64,000 nucleotides of DNA from Streptomyces sp. CHD11. GTDB lineage: Bacteria > Actinomycetota > Actinomycetes > Streptomycetales > Streptomycetaceae. Made by a program: the position numbers and the translations under genes. Positions 26,103 through 48,440 of this stretch are shown here, one piece after another. Location: positions 248,001-312,000 of the forward strand of contig NZ_JABTTS010000001.1 in NCBI RefSeq assembly GCF_018638295.1, written 5' to 3'. The notes under the pieces are model-generated. The model did not search any database, was not told where the DNA came from, and saw only the letters and a program-made list of their open reading frames with translations. Position 1 is the first letter of the stretch. Every line of letters begins with the position of its first letter.

Positions 26103-26530
26103 GGCCGTCCCCGACGGGCGGCCCCGGCGGCCCCCCGCCCAGGAAAGCACCCGGGGCACGGGCACCTCCCCCGCCGGGCCGACGGCGGCGCCACAGCCGC
26201 CCGCCGCCCGCCGCGGCGCGCACCCCTGACGGGTTCGCACCCGACCCTGGGCCACCGCCCACCGGCGCAGTCACCCCTCCGGCCTCCGGGCGACATCACG
26301 GACAGCCGCACGGGCCGCACGGAACACGCCCGCCCACACCCGCCGCCGGCACCGCGTCCGCCCCGCTCACACCGTGAGGCGCGCAGGCTCCGACCGCCTC
26401 GCACCGGCGCGGCGGCCTCCCGGGCAGCGGTGCCACCGGCGGCCATGGACGGCACGAAGAACACCCACGCCTGCCGGCACCACGACCGCCCGCCCCCGCA
26501 CGGCGCGGAGGGTGCCGGGCCCGGGGCGGG
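26103..26530. other. Gene-free convergent region
   Basis: About 430 bp between the convergent exporter operon and MbtH gene. It is extremely GC-rich with several short GGCC-type inverted repeats near 26105-26130 that may help terminate transcription. I see no credible gene on either strand. Confidence 0.5.
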
Positions 26531-26736
26531 TCAGTGGTCGCGGGCGGCCAGGCTCGCCGGGCGCAGGTCGGTCCAGTGGGTCTCCACGTACGCGAGACAG
26601 GCTTCCCGGGTGTCCTCGCCGAACACGGCGCGCCAGCCGGCCGGCACCTCGGCGAAGGCGGGCCACAGGGAGTGCTGGTTCTCGTCGTTGACCAGGACCA
26701 GGAAGCTGCCCTGCGGGTCCTCGAAGGGGTTGGTCG

Positions 26737-26740
<4 letters not shown>
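26531..26740 (-). CDS. MbtH-like NRPS accessory protein
   Basis: 69-residue protein that binds A domains and is needed for their folding or activity. The family pattern is complete: [33 protein letters not shown], then THWTDLRP. Its ATG overlaps the NRPS stop (ATGA), so the two are translationally coupled. Confidence 0.97.
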
Positions 26741-40977
<14,237 letters not shown>

Positions 40978-41075
40978 CGTAGGAGAGCCCTTCCCTGATG
41001 TGCGTCGGTGTGCGGGGTGACGGTGGCGGACCGGCGCGGCGGGCGGGGCCCGCGGGCCCCCGCCGCCCGCGGGCC

Positions 41076-42134
41076 TCACTCGACGGCTGTGAGCAGCGGG
41101 GTGATCTCCTCGATCGCGTACGGGATCGACAGGACCGTGTTGAAGGAGAACGCGGCGCCGATGTCGGGGTCCTGGTAGGGGACGAACAGATCGCGCTTGT
41201 CCTGGCTGACCTTCAGCTTCCTGTACAGCGGCTCCGCCTTGATCCGGTCGTCGGCGTCGGTGCCGGACGTGACCCAGACCAGGCGGTCGACGTCGAGCAC
41301 GTTCAGCTTCTCGGCGCTGAGTTCGGCCACGTTCCAGCCCGGCTTGGCCAGCTTGTCGATCTCCGGCTTCGACTGGAAGCCCAGCTCCTTGAAGAAGATC
41401 GCCTTGGGGTCGGTCGCGGTGAACGCCGAGTACTTGCCGGCCTCGAAGCTGTCGGCCACGGCCAGCGTCAGGGAGCCGAACCGGGGATTGGCGTCGCGGA
41501 CCTCGCCGAACCGTGCGTCGATGTCCTCGATCAGCTTCTCGGCCTGCTCGTCCTTGCCCAGCGACGTGCCGACCTGACGGGTCATCTCCTGCCAGGGAGC
41601 GCCGTAGTCCGGGTAGTCCCTGGGCTGGGCGACGACCTTGGTGAACTTCGAGAGCGTGTCGTACTGCTCCTTCTTCATGCCCGAGTACTGGGCGATGACC
41701 AGGTCGGGCTGGAGTGCGGCGATCTTCTCCATGTTGTACTCGTCGCGCTCGCCGACGATCTCGGGGGTGTCGGACCCCCAGAGTTCCCTGGTCCAGGGCC
41801 ACTTGCCGTACGGCTTCTCCTTGAACCAGTCGACGGCGCCGACCGGCCTGACGCCGAGCGCCAGGACCGCGTCCTGGTCCGACAGGCCGAGCGTGACGAC
41901 CTTCTCCGGTTCCTCTTCGATGGTCGTGCTGCCGTACTTGTGCTCGACCGTGACGGGGAACGCCGCGGACCCCGCGCCCCCGCCGGCCGGGGACGGGGAG
42001 TCCGGCCCGGAGGAGGAACTGTCGGTCCCGCCCCCACAGGCGGTGAGGGCGAGCGCGGCGACTACGGCGGCCACGACCGTCCTGGTGACGGCTCCGGCGA
42101 TCCGCGCCGGCGCGGGGCGTGTTCCAGTGGACAC
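41076..42134 (-). CDS. Siderophore-binding lipoprotein of an ABC importer
   Basis: 352-residue periplasmic-binding-protein-like lipoprotein (FecB/FepB fold) tethered outside the membrane, delivering ferric siderophore to the FecCD permeases. It has a lipobox LTAC with Cys33, a Gly/Ser-rich linker, the [23 protein letters not shown] opening of the fold, [10 protein letters not shown], and a C-terminal lobe. A GTG start at 42134 is chosen because AAAGGA lies 6 nt upstream; GTG at 42149 is an alternative. A very GC-rich hairpin (about 41035-41072) separates it from the NRPS. Confidence 0.92.
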   Translation of the reverse strand: MSTGTRPAPARIAGAVTRTVVAAVVAALALTACGGGTDSSSSGPDSPSPAGGGAGSAAFPVTVEHKYGSTTIEEEPEKVVTLGLSDQDAVLALGVRPVGAVDWFKEKPYGKWPWTRELWGSDTPEIVGERDEYNMEKIAALQPDLVIAQYSGMKKEQYDTLSKFTKVVAQPRDYPDYGAPWQEMTRQVGTSLGKDEQAEKLIEDIDARFGEVRDANPRFGSLTLAVADSFEAGKYSAFTATDPKAIFFKELGFQSKPEIDKLAKPGWNVAELSAEKLNVLDVDRLVWVTSGTDADDRIKAEPLYRKLKVSQDKRDLFVPYQDPDIGAAFSFNTVLSIPYAIEEITPLLTAVE

Positions 42135-42235
42135 GTTGGTTCCTTTCACGGGATGTCACAGGGGTGCCGCGCCCGCCGGTACGACGCCCTGGGCGGTGCG
42201 CGGCGGTGTGGGGGGTGGGTACTCGGGAGGCGGCG

Positions 42236-43585
42236 TTACCGGGAGGTGCCGATGCCGTCGGTGAGGGGGCGGGGTGCCGCGGGGGAGGACGGGCCCCGGC
42301 CGAGGATCGAGTCCAGGATCTCGCCGACCCTGATCGCGATGTTGGACAGCAGGGAGGAGGTGATGCCGTGGGTGTGCTCGGTGCCGCCCTGGAGGTAGAT
42401 GCCGCACCGCAGTTCGGGGCGGGCCGCGACCCGGTAGTCCCGCCCGACGCGGATCCGGCCCTCGTCGTCGCGGTGGCAGAGTCCGGCCGTCTCACCCAGG
42501 AGCGCCAGACCGTCGGCGGGCAGGTATCCCGTGCCGTAGACCACGACGTCGGCGTCGAGCGGGGTCTTCTCCCCGGTGACCAGGGACACGACGGTGGCGT
42601 GCACCTTCTCCGGTGTCTCGGTGACGGAGACGACGCGGGAGACGTTGTGGAAGTGGAGCCGTTCGGTTCCCAGCACCTTCTCCTGGTACACCCGCCGGTA
42701 CAGGTCCTCGATGAGATCGTTGTCGACCACGGAGTAGTTGGTGTTCCCGTGGTAGTCCATCAGGGTGCGTTTGACGTCCTCCGGTGCGGTGAAGTAATCG
42801 TCGACCGCCTCGGGGTCGAAGATGCGGTTGGCGAAGTTGCTGTCGTCGGCGGGGCTGTAGCCGTAGCGGGAGAACACGGCGTGCACCTCCGCGCCGGGGA
42901 AGCGGCGGTGCAGATAGGCCACGTTCTCGGCGGCGCTCTGTCCCGCCCCGACGACCACGAAGCGTGTGGGGTCCGTGCCGTCCAGGGCGTCGACCCTGGC
43001 CAGCAGGTCGGAGTTGTGCCAGATGCGGTCGGAACGTTCGACGCCGTCCGGCATGCGCGGACGCAGACCGGTACCGATGACCAGGTTGCGGGCCCGGTGG
43101 ACCACCAGCCCGTCACCCGAACGGGCCGTCACATCCAGGTACTCGACCCTTCCGTCACATAAGCCGGGCTCCACTGCGACCACTTCGTGGCCGTAGGAGA
43201 CCATGTCGTCGACCTTCGCGGCCGCCCACTCGAAGTAGTCGTGGAACTCCCTGCGCAGCGGGAAGAAGCTCTTGTGGTTGACGAAGTCGATCAGGCGTCC
43301 TCTGCTCTGCAGATAGCGCAGGAAGCTGAACGCGCTGCTCGGGTTGCGCAGGGTCACCAGGTCCTTGAGGAAGGACACCTGCATCGTCGCGTCGTCGATC
43401 AGCATGCCCCGGTGCCAGCCGAAGGTGCGCTGCTGCTCGAAGAAGTGGGCGGTGACCGCCTCCTGCCTGCCGACGCCCGCGTTGTGCTCGCTGAGCGCGA
43501 TCGCCATCGCCACGTTGGACGGGCCGAATCCGATGCCAATGAGGTCGTGGACCGGTGGTGCGTCGCCAGGAAGAACCTGAGCCAT
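42236..43585 (-). CDS. L-ornithine N5-monooxygenase (hydroxamate siderophore biosynthesis)
   Basis: 449-residue flavin-dependent N-hydroxylating monooxygenase that converts ornithine to N5-hydroxyornithine with FAD, NADPH and O2. It shows the FAD loop [12 protein letters not shown], the NADPH loop [15 protein letters not shown], substrate-region sequences [18 protein letters not shown] and [12 protein letters not shown], and the late VVYGTGY motif. It is equivalent to CchB of coelichelin. It is first in the 17-kb minus-strand run monooxygenase-lipoprotein-NRPS-MbtH and has an iron box 87 nt upstream. Confidence 0.96.
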   Translation of the reverse strand: MAQVLPGDAPPVHDLIGIGFGPSNVAMAIALSEHNAGVGRQEAVTAHFFEQQRTFGWHRGMLIDDATMQVSFLKDLVTLRNPSSAFSFLRYLQSRGRLIDFVNHKSFFPLRREFHDYFEWAAAKVDDMVSYGHEVVAVEPGLCDGRVEYLDVTARSGDGLVVHRARNLVIGTGLRPRMPDGVERSDRIWHNSDLLARVDALDGTDPTRFVVVGAGQSAAENVAYLHRRFPGAEVHAVFSRYGYSPADDSNFANRIFDPEAVDDYFTAPEDVKRTLMDYHGNTNYSVVDNDLIEDLYRRVYQEKVLGTERLHFHNVSRVVSVTETPEKVHATVVSLVTGEKTPLDADVVVYGTGYLPADGLALLGETAGLCHRDDEGRIRVGRDYRVAARPELRCGIYLQGGTEHTHGITSSLLSNIAIRVGEILDSILGRGPSSPAAPRPLTDGIGTSR

Positions 43586-43671
43586 GTCACTCCCATCGTG
43601 CGGGCGGCCGGTGCTCCGGCCTCGGAATTGCGGGAGGAGGGGCGCGCCGAGCAGGACAGCGGCCCGCGAAC

Positions 43672-43690
43672 TTAGGGAAGCCTAAGCTTC
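43672..43690. promoter_or_regulatory. Iron box upstream of the ornithine monooxygenase
   Basis: TTAGGGAAGCCTAAGCTTC, 13 of 19 matches to the DmdR/IdeR consensus, in the 257-bp divergent promoter region between the monooxygenase and formyltransferase genes. Confidence 0.6.
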
Positions 43691-43786
43691 GTTCGCATGG
43701 CTGTCGACTGGACAAAACGGGGCAGTGCGCGAGTTCGATTACCTGACACTTACTCAACTTCGCTCCAATAAAGCCCCGTTGCCATG

Positions 43787-43805
43787 TTAGGTAAGCCTTG
43801 CTTTA
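43787..43805. promoter_or_regulatory. Iron box upstream of the formyltransferase
   Basis: TTAGGTAAGCCTTGCTTTA, 13 of 19 matches to the DmdR/IdeR consensus, with the left half-site perfect. It ends 38 nt before the formyltransferase ATG. Confidence 0.65.
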
Positions 43806-43842
43806 CTGACGGTGGCTCAGTTTCCGCCCGAGGAGGAACCGT

Positions 43843-44790
43843 ATGCGAGTCGTCATGTTCGGCTATCAGACCTGGGGCCACCGCACCCTGCGGGCCCTGC
43901 TGGATTCCGGGCACGACGTGGTGCTGGCGGTGACCCACCCCAGGAGCGAACACGCCTACGAGAAGATCTGGAGCGACTCGGTCGCCGGGCTCGCCAGGGA
44001 ACACGGCGTCCCCGTCCTCATCCGTGACCGGCCCGACGACGAGGAACTGTTCGCGCGGCTCAAGGACACCGACCCCGACATCATCGTCGCCAACAACTGG
44101 CGGACCTGGATCCCCCCGCACGTCTACGGCCTGCCCCGGCACGGCACACTGAACGTCCACGACTCACTGCTGCCGAAGTACGCCGGCTTCTCCCCCCTCA
44201 TCTGGGCCCTCATCAACGGCGAGACCGAGGTCGGCGTCACCGCCCACCTGATGGACGAGGAACTGGACGCCGGCGACATCGTCCTCCAGCGCTCGGTCCC
44301 GGTCGGGCCCAAGGACACCGCCACCGACCTGTTCCACCGGACCGTCGGCCTGATCGCCCCCGTCACCACGGAAGCCCTCGCCCTGATCGCCTCCGGGCAG
44401 ACCGAGTTCACCCGGCAGGACCGCTCCCTCGCCAGCTTCTTCCACAAGCGGTCCCCCGAGGACAGCCGCATCGACTGGAACTGGCCCGCCCAGGACCTGG
44501 AACGCCTCGTCCGCGCCCAGTCCGCCCCCTACCCGAGCGCCTTCACCTTCCACCGGGGCCGGCGCATCGAGGTCCTGTCGGCCGTGGTGTCCGAGGGCCG
44601 CTACGGCGGCACACCCGGCCGTGTCTTCTACCGCGAGGGCGACGGGGTGGTGATCGTCGCCGGCGCCGGCGCCCGTACCGGCCGCAACCACGGCCTGGCG
44701 ATCACCCGGGTACGGACCGAGGACGGCCGGGAACTGGGCGCTGCCGAGTACTTCACGTCGATGGGCGGCTATCTCACCGGGCACGCCTGA
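43843..44790 (+). CDS. N5-hydroxyornithine formyltransferase
   Basis: 315-residue enzyme of the methionyl-tRNA/formyl-tetrahydrofolate formyltransferase fold, expected to move a formyl group from 10-formyl-THF to N5-hydroxyornithine, like CchA of coelichelin. The catalytic triad region is present: Asn and His in NVHDSLLPKYAGFSPLIWAL and Asp in MDEELDAGDIV. A C-terminal FMT_C-like domain follows (about 200-310). GAGGAGGA precedes the ATG, and an iron box lies upstream. Its presence shows that at least one hydroxamate in the product is N-formylated. Confidence 0.95.
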   Translation: MRVVMFGYQTWGHRTLRALLDSGHDVVLAVTHPRSEHAYEKIWSDSVAGLAREHGVPVLIRDRPDDEELFARLKDTDPDIIVANNWRTWIPPHVYGLPRHGTLNVHDSLLPKYAGFSPLIWALINGETEVGVTAHLMDEELDAGDIVLQRSVPVGPKDTATDLFHRTVGLIAPVTTEALALIASGQTEFTRQDRSLASFFHKRSPEDSRIDWNWPAQDLERLVRAQSAPYPSAFTFHRGRRIEVLSAVVSEGRYGGTPGRVFYREGDGVVIVAGAGARTGRNHGLAITRVRTEDGRELGAAEYFTSMGGYLTGHA

Positions 44791-44883
44791 GAGCTCCGGG
44801 CACAGGGTGACTTCTGCGAGAATGGCGGCGGATCCCGGAGTGCCGCGGTGTGCGGTGCTCGCCGCACGACTGGAGCACACACG

Positions 44884-45720
44884 GTGCCGTCACAGCACGC
44901 AGTCCCCCTCCCCTTCCCCGGGGACCGCCAGGACCTGCGGGCCGACTGTTCCGCCTGCTTCGGCCTGTGCTGTGTGGCCCTGCCCTTCGCCCGCTCCGCC
45001 GACTTCGCCGTCACCAAGCCCGCCGGGAAGCCCTGCGCGAACCTCACCACGGAGTTCCGCTGCGGCATCCACGAACGGCTGCGCGAGACGGGGTACGCCG
45101 GCTGCACCGTATTCGACTGCTTCGGCGCCGGCCAGAAGGTGTCCCAGGTCACCTTCGGCGGCACCGACTGGCGCGCGGCACCGGAGACGGCACCCGACAT
45201 GGCCGGGGTCTTCCCCGTGATGCGGCAGTTGCACGAGCTGCTCTGGTACATCACCGAGGCCCTCGGCCTGGCGCCGGCCCGCCCCGTGCACGAGGAGCTG
45301 CGGCGGGCGCGGGACCGGATCGACGGCCTGACCCGCGGCAGCGCCGGATCGATCGTCGAATTGGACGTGAACACACTGCGGGGCGAGGTCAACGTCCTGC
45401 TGCTGCGGGCGGGCGAGCTGGCCCGGGCCCATCTCCCGGGCCGCAGGAAGAACCACCGCGGAGCCGATCTCGTCGGCGCGAAACTGTCCGGCGCCGCTCT
45501 GCGGGGGGCGAGCCTGCGCGGTGCCCTGCTCGTCGCCGCCGACCTCAGCGGAGCGGACCTGCGGGACGCGGATCTGATCGGAACGGATCTGCGCGACGCC
45601 GATCTCAGCGGCGCCGATCTGACCGGTGCCCTGTTCCTCACCCAGGCACAGCTGAACGCCGCCCGGGGCGACGCCGCCACCGTGCTGCCGCCCGCCTTCA
45701 GCCGCCCGTCCCACTGGTAG
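44884..45720 (+). CDS. Pentapeptide-repeat protein with an N-terminal cysteine cluster
   Basis: 278-residue protein. Residues about 195-255 form a run of A(D/N)LxG-type pentapeptide repeats (GADLVGAKLSGAALRGASLR and onward), expected to fold as a right-handed beta-helix. The N-terminal 90 residues are Cys-rich (CSACFGLCC, then Cys in KPCANL, FRCGIH, GCTVFDC), a possible metal site. Function unknown; the family is common in Streptomyces. The GTG at 44884 has TGGAG about 9 nt upstream. It follows the formyltransferase by about 90 nt and need not belong to the siderophore locus. Confidence 0.82.
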   Translation: MPSQHAVPLPFPGDRQDLRADCSACFGLCCVALPFARSADFAVTKPAGKPCANLTTEFRCGIHERLRETGYAGCTVFDCFGAGQKVSQVTFGGTDWRAAPETAPDMAGVFPVMRQLHELLWYITEALGLAPARPVHEELRRARDRIDGLTRGSAGSIVELDVNTLRGEVNVLLLRAGELARAHLPGRRKNHRGADLVGAKLSGAALRGASLRGALLVAADLSGADLRDADLIGTDLRDADLSGADLTGALFLTQAQLNAARGDAATVLPPAFSRPSHW

Positions 45721-45813
45721 CCGGCCGCTCCCGACCGCCCCGCGGTGGTGGCCGGCCGTGCGCGGACCTCGTCGCGCGTCGCGCCGCCCAGGCGGTGTCC
45801 TCCCGGACGGAAG

Positions 45814-46227
45814 TCAGCCGGCCGCGGTGTCGAAGCGCAGCCGTACCTGTTCCTCGAGGCGCCGCAGGCTCGACTCCAGGGCGTCGCCCACATGCTTCCC
45901 GCCCGGGTCGTGACCGTCCTCGAGGAACGAGAGGTGCACCGTGACCTCGCTCGCCCCGCTGCCGATACCGGCCACCTGGAGCCAGCCGGTGTATTCGCCC
46001 CGGTCACGCGTGCCCCATTCGATCCGCATCTGGTCCGGCCTGGCACGCAGCAGGGCGGAGGTGTCCTCGTCGGTCCGGTCCTCGTGGACGGTGACGGCGG
46101 GCAGTTCCTCCGCGTGCACATGCAGTGCCTCCGGCAGCCAGTCACCCATCTGGTCGATGTTCGCCGCCTGATCGAAGACATGCTCGGGTGATGCGGGCAT
46201 CGTGCGGGAGCGTTCGTACTCGGTCAT
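45814..46227 (-). CDS. SRPBCC-family protein
   Basis: 137-residue START/SRPBCC-like protein (polyketide cyclase / lipid-binding fold). It opens with YERSRTMPASPEHVFDQAAN and has the pattern of a short helix, a seven-stranded sheet and a long C-terminal helix (DALESSLRRLEEQVRL). Ligand unknown. It is adjacent to, and in the same direction as, a DUF2795 gene. Confidence 0.8.
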   Translation of the reverse strand: MTEYERSRTMPASPEHVFDQAANIDQMGDWLPEALHVHAEELPAVTVHEDRTDEDTSALLRARPDQMRIEWGTRDRGEYTGWLQVAGIGSGASEVTVHLSFLEDGHDPGGKHVGDALESSLRRLEEQVRLRFDTAAG

Positions 46228-46328
46228 CGCCGGTACCGCCTTCCGGTGGGGTCGCGCGGCAAGCGCGTGACGGAGGCCCGGGCCGCCGTGCGGCCGTGGC
46301 GGGCCCACGGCGGCCCGGGCCCGTGTCG

Positions 46329-46523
46329 TCATTCGTTGTCGAAGACCGCCTTCTGCACCTCGTCGGGGCCGTCGAACCGGTTGCTCCCGCTCCGCGTCAG
46401 CTTCTGGACGAGAGTGTTGTCCGCGCCGTTGCTCTTCGCCAGCGCGACCAGGTCGTCACGGCCGGCGGGGTACTCGGCGCCCTTCAGAGCCTTCTGCAGT
46501 TCGATGGGGTTGAGCTCGGCCAT
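46329..46523 (-). CDS. DUF2795 small protein
   Basis: 64-residue protein matching the DUF2795 pattern: LNPIELQKALKGAEYPAGRD, then LVALAKSNGAD and a C-terminal RFDGPDEVQKAV. These small proteins are widespread in actinobacteria and their role is unknown. It is about 100 nt upstream of the SRPBCC gene and on the same strand, so the two are probably one transcript. Confidence 0.85.
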   Translation of the reverse strand: MAELNPIELQKALKGAEYPAGRDDLVALAKSNGADNTLVQKLTRSGSNRFDGPDEVQKAVFDNE

Positions 46524-46620
46524 GTCGGCCTCCCTCGGTGGAGCGACGCGGCGGATCCGCGCGAGGACGTGGCGGGTACCCAGGGCGCTGAGAGGTGATT
46601 CTCCATCCCCGGGGACCGGC

Positions 46621-46699
46621 GGAGATCCGGTCCGGGGGAGATCCGGTCCGGCGGAGATCCGGTCCGGCGGAGATCGCGTCGGCGGAGATCCGGTCCGGC
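46621..46699. repeat. Five-copy 16-bp tandem repeat
   Basis: Unit GGAGATCCGGTCCGGC, with copies at 46621, 46637, 46653, 46669 (diverged, 15 nt) and 46684. It lies in the intergenic space between the DUF2795 gene and the acyltransferase, upstream of both. It may be replication slippage; repeated regulator binding is possible but unsupported. Confidence 0.85.
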
Positions 46700-46813
46700 G
46701 GCGCGGATACCCGAGTAGGCGGAGCCGCGGGCCCGGGTAGGCGTACTCAGGCGCCGGGACCGGGATCGCACCAGGCTGAGGTGCACCACGTCCGTCCGTC
46801 GAGAGGCCGTCCC

Positions 46814-47560
46814 GTGCTCAGCCGTGCCGCCGCCGTCCTGCTGCCCCTGTTCGGGCGGCTCACCGTCACCCGAGAAGCCGACGGGCACATCCCCGCGGGC
46901 AGTGTCTTCGTCGCCAACCACGACTCGGTGGCCGATCCGGCCCTCGTACTGGCCGCCCTGCGCGGTGTGGGGGTGACGCCGGTCGTCATGGCGACGGCGG
47001 GACTGTGGCGTGTGCCGGTGCTGGGGCGCGCCCTGGCCAGGGACGGCCACATCCCGGTGCGCCGGGGAACCGCCCGCGCGGCGGACGCGCTGGAGGCGGC
47101 GGCGCGGGCGGTGCGGTCGGGGCGCCATGTGCTGATCTACGCGGAGGGGGGACTGCCCTCGCGCGAGGGCGCGGGGTGTGCCGGACCCCGGGCCTTCCGT
47201 ACCGGTCTGGCACGGCTCGCGGCCGCCACCGGCGCTCCGGTCGTTCCCGTGGGCCAGGCGGGGGCCCGGCGACTCGCCTCCGGACCGGCCGCGAAACAGC
47301 TGGCGGGTGTGCTGACCGCTCCGGTGCGCCGGCCGCGTTTCCACGTCCACATCGGCCGGCCCGTGCACTTGCCGGCCGGGACTGCGGCGGGTACGGCGGT
47401 GGCCCGGCAGGCGGTCGGTGCCGCGTGGCGGCAGGCCGCCGACGCGGTGGGTGAGCCGGTCCCCGACGGCTCTCCCACCGGCTGCGCGTCCGCCGGCCAG
47501 GAGTCCCCCGCCTACGCGTCTTCCGCCTCGGTGTCGGTGCGCTCGGCCAGCCGCTCGTAG
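46814..47560 (+). CDS. 1-acyl-glycerol-3-phosphate acyltransferase-like (PlsC family)
   Basis: 248-residue acyltransferase. The HX4D catalytic motif is NHDSVAD, followed by the substrate-binding GHIPVRRGT and the YAEGG segment corresponding to motif III (FPEGT in classical PlsC). No strong membrane helix is evident apart from a short hydrophobic N-terminus. Acyl acceptor unknown. A GTG start at 46814 places the HX4D motif near residue 36, normal for the family. The 3' end overlaps the convergent gene by 49 bp. Confidence 0.83.
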   Translation: MLSRAAAVLLPLFGRLTVTREADGHIPAGSVFVANHDSVADPALVLAALRGVGVTPVVMATAGLWRVPVLGRALARDGHIPVRRGTARAADALEAAARAVRSGRHVLIYAEGGLPSREGAGCAGPRAFRTGLARLAAATGAPVVPVGQAGARRLASGPAAKQLAGVLTAPVRRPRFHVHIGRPVHLPAGTAAGTAVARQAVGAAWRQAADAVGEPVPDGSPTGCASAGQESPAYASSASVSVRSASRS

Positions 47561-47958
47561 CGCTGCCGGGCGGCCTGCGGGCTGCGCAGGCCGAGCCCGA
47601 AGGCGATCTCCGGCCAGGTCATGCCGCGTCCCCGCGCCATCCGCAGCAGACCCGCCTCGAGCTCGTCCATCTCGGCGCGGGCGCGTGGCAGCAGACTCAG
47701 CGCGGCGGTGATGTCCGCGCGGTCGACCCGGGGTTCGCCGTCCTCCGGCAGCGCCGCGCCGCTGAGCAGGAACGACACCAGCCTGACCGCCTCGTGAGGA
47801 CTGATCATGAAGGGATGGATCTGCCGACGGCGCTGACCGTCCGTGGCGGCGTGCCGTTCGGCGATGCGGAACAGGGATTCGTGCTCCCGGTGCGCGCGGG
47901 CCGCGCCGGAACTCGGTGGGGTGAAGGGATCGGTGGGCTGTTCAGGGGTGCCGGACAT
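47512..47958 (-). CDS. Putative helix-turn-helix DNA-binding protein
   Basis: 148-residue protein with a C-terminal helix-turn-helix, RGMTWPEIAFGLGLRSPQAARQRY, and a helical middle region. It belongs to a streptomycete family of small DNA-binding proteins of unknown target. The start at 47958 is tentative; ATG at 47985 is possible. TTGACA just upstream of it may be a -35 element, which would fit a leaderless transcript starting near 47958. Confidence 0.75.
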   Translation of the reverse strand: MSGTPEQPTDPFTPPSSGAARAHREHESLFRIAERHAATDGQRRRQIHPFMISPHEAVRLVSFLLSGAALPEDGEPRVDRADITAALSLLPRARAEMDELEAGLLRMARGRGMTWPEIAFGLGLRSPQAARQRYERLAERTDTEAEDA

Positions 47959-47985
47959 AGGACGAGCCTCGCCCATGAACATTCC

Positions 47986-48440
47986 GTTGTCAACGACATA
48001 CACCGCCCATGGACCGGCCCGGGCGTCCGCCGCCCCTGGCTCGGTCGAGACGGACGGACGTACGGCCGGGCGGTGCCTGGAGGGCCACCGTGGTCGCCCC
48101 GGACGCCGGCGAGTTCCCCGGTGAGCGGGGCCTGTCCGGACGTCGACGGGAACCGCCTGCAGGTAGGGGGCATGGACGTCCCCGGCGAGCCCGCGCCCGC
48201 GTCCATCAGCGTGCAGCCGGGCGAGGACGGCCCGCGGACACGGATCGTGGTCCGCCAGTCCGGCGACACGGCGGAGGAACGCGGCATGGCCGAACAGGGC
48301 AGCACCACGCTCCCCGGCCATCCGGCCGTCTTCCCGGCCGGCGGCGCGAGCGGCCGCACCGCCTCGCGTGGTCCAACCCGCCCGCTGGTGCGACGCTGGG
48401 GTGGACAGGTTCCGAGGACGAGCACCCTGGAGGGAGACCG
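47986..48440 (+). other. Region with no firm gene; one coding-like stretch
   Basis: Between the HTH gene and the GCS2 ligase. From ATG 48173 the plus strand reads MDVPGEPAPASISVQPGEDG and continues with strong third-position G/C for about 70 codons, preceded by a GGTAGGGGG sequence. The frame then runs into the ligase gene without a stop until 48594. No family recognised. It could be a decayed small gene or chance. Confidence 0.3.

Noticed and set aside
40978..42495. Extension of the NRPS frame upstream through the binding-lipoprotein region
   Set aside because: The upstream part is antisense-like filler over the lipoprotein gene. A normal condensation domain begins right after the ATG at 40977.
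46621..46699. Iteron-type replication origin
   Set aside because: No replication gene is nearby, and the repeat sits in an ordinary intergenic gap.
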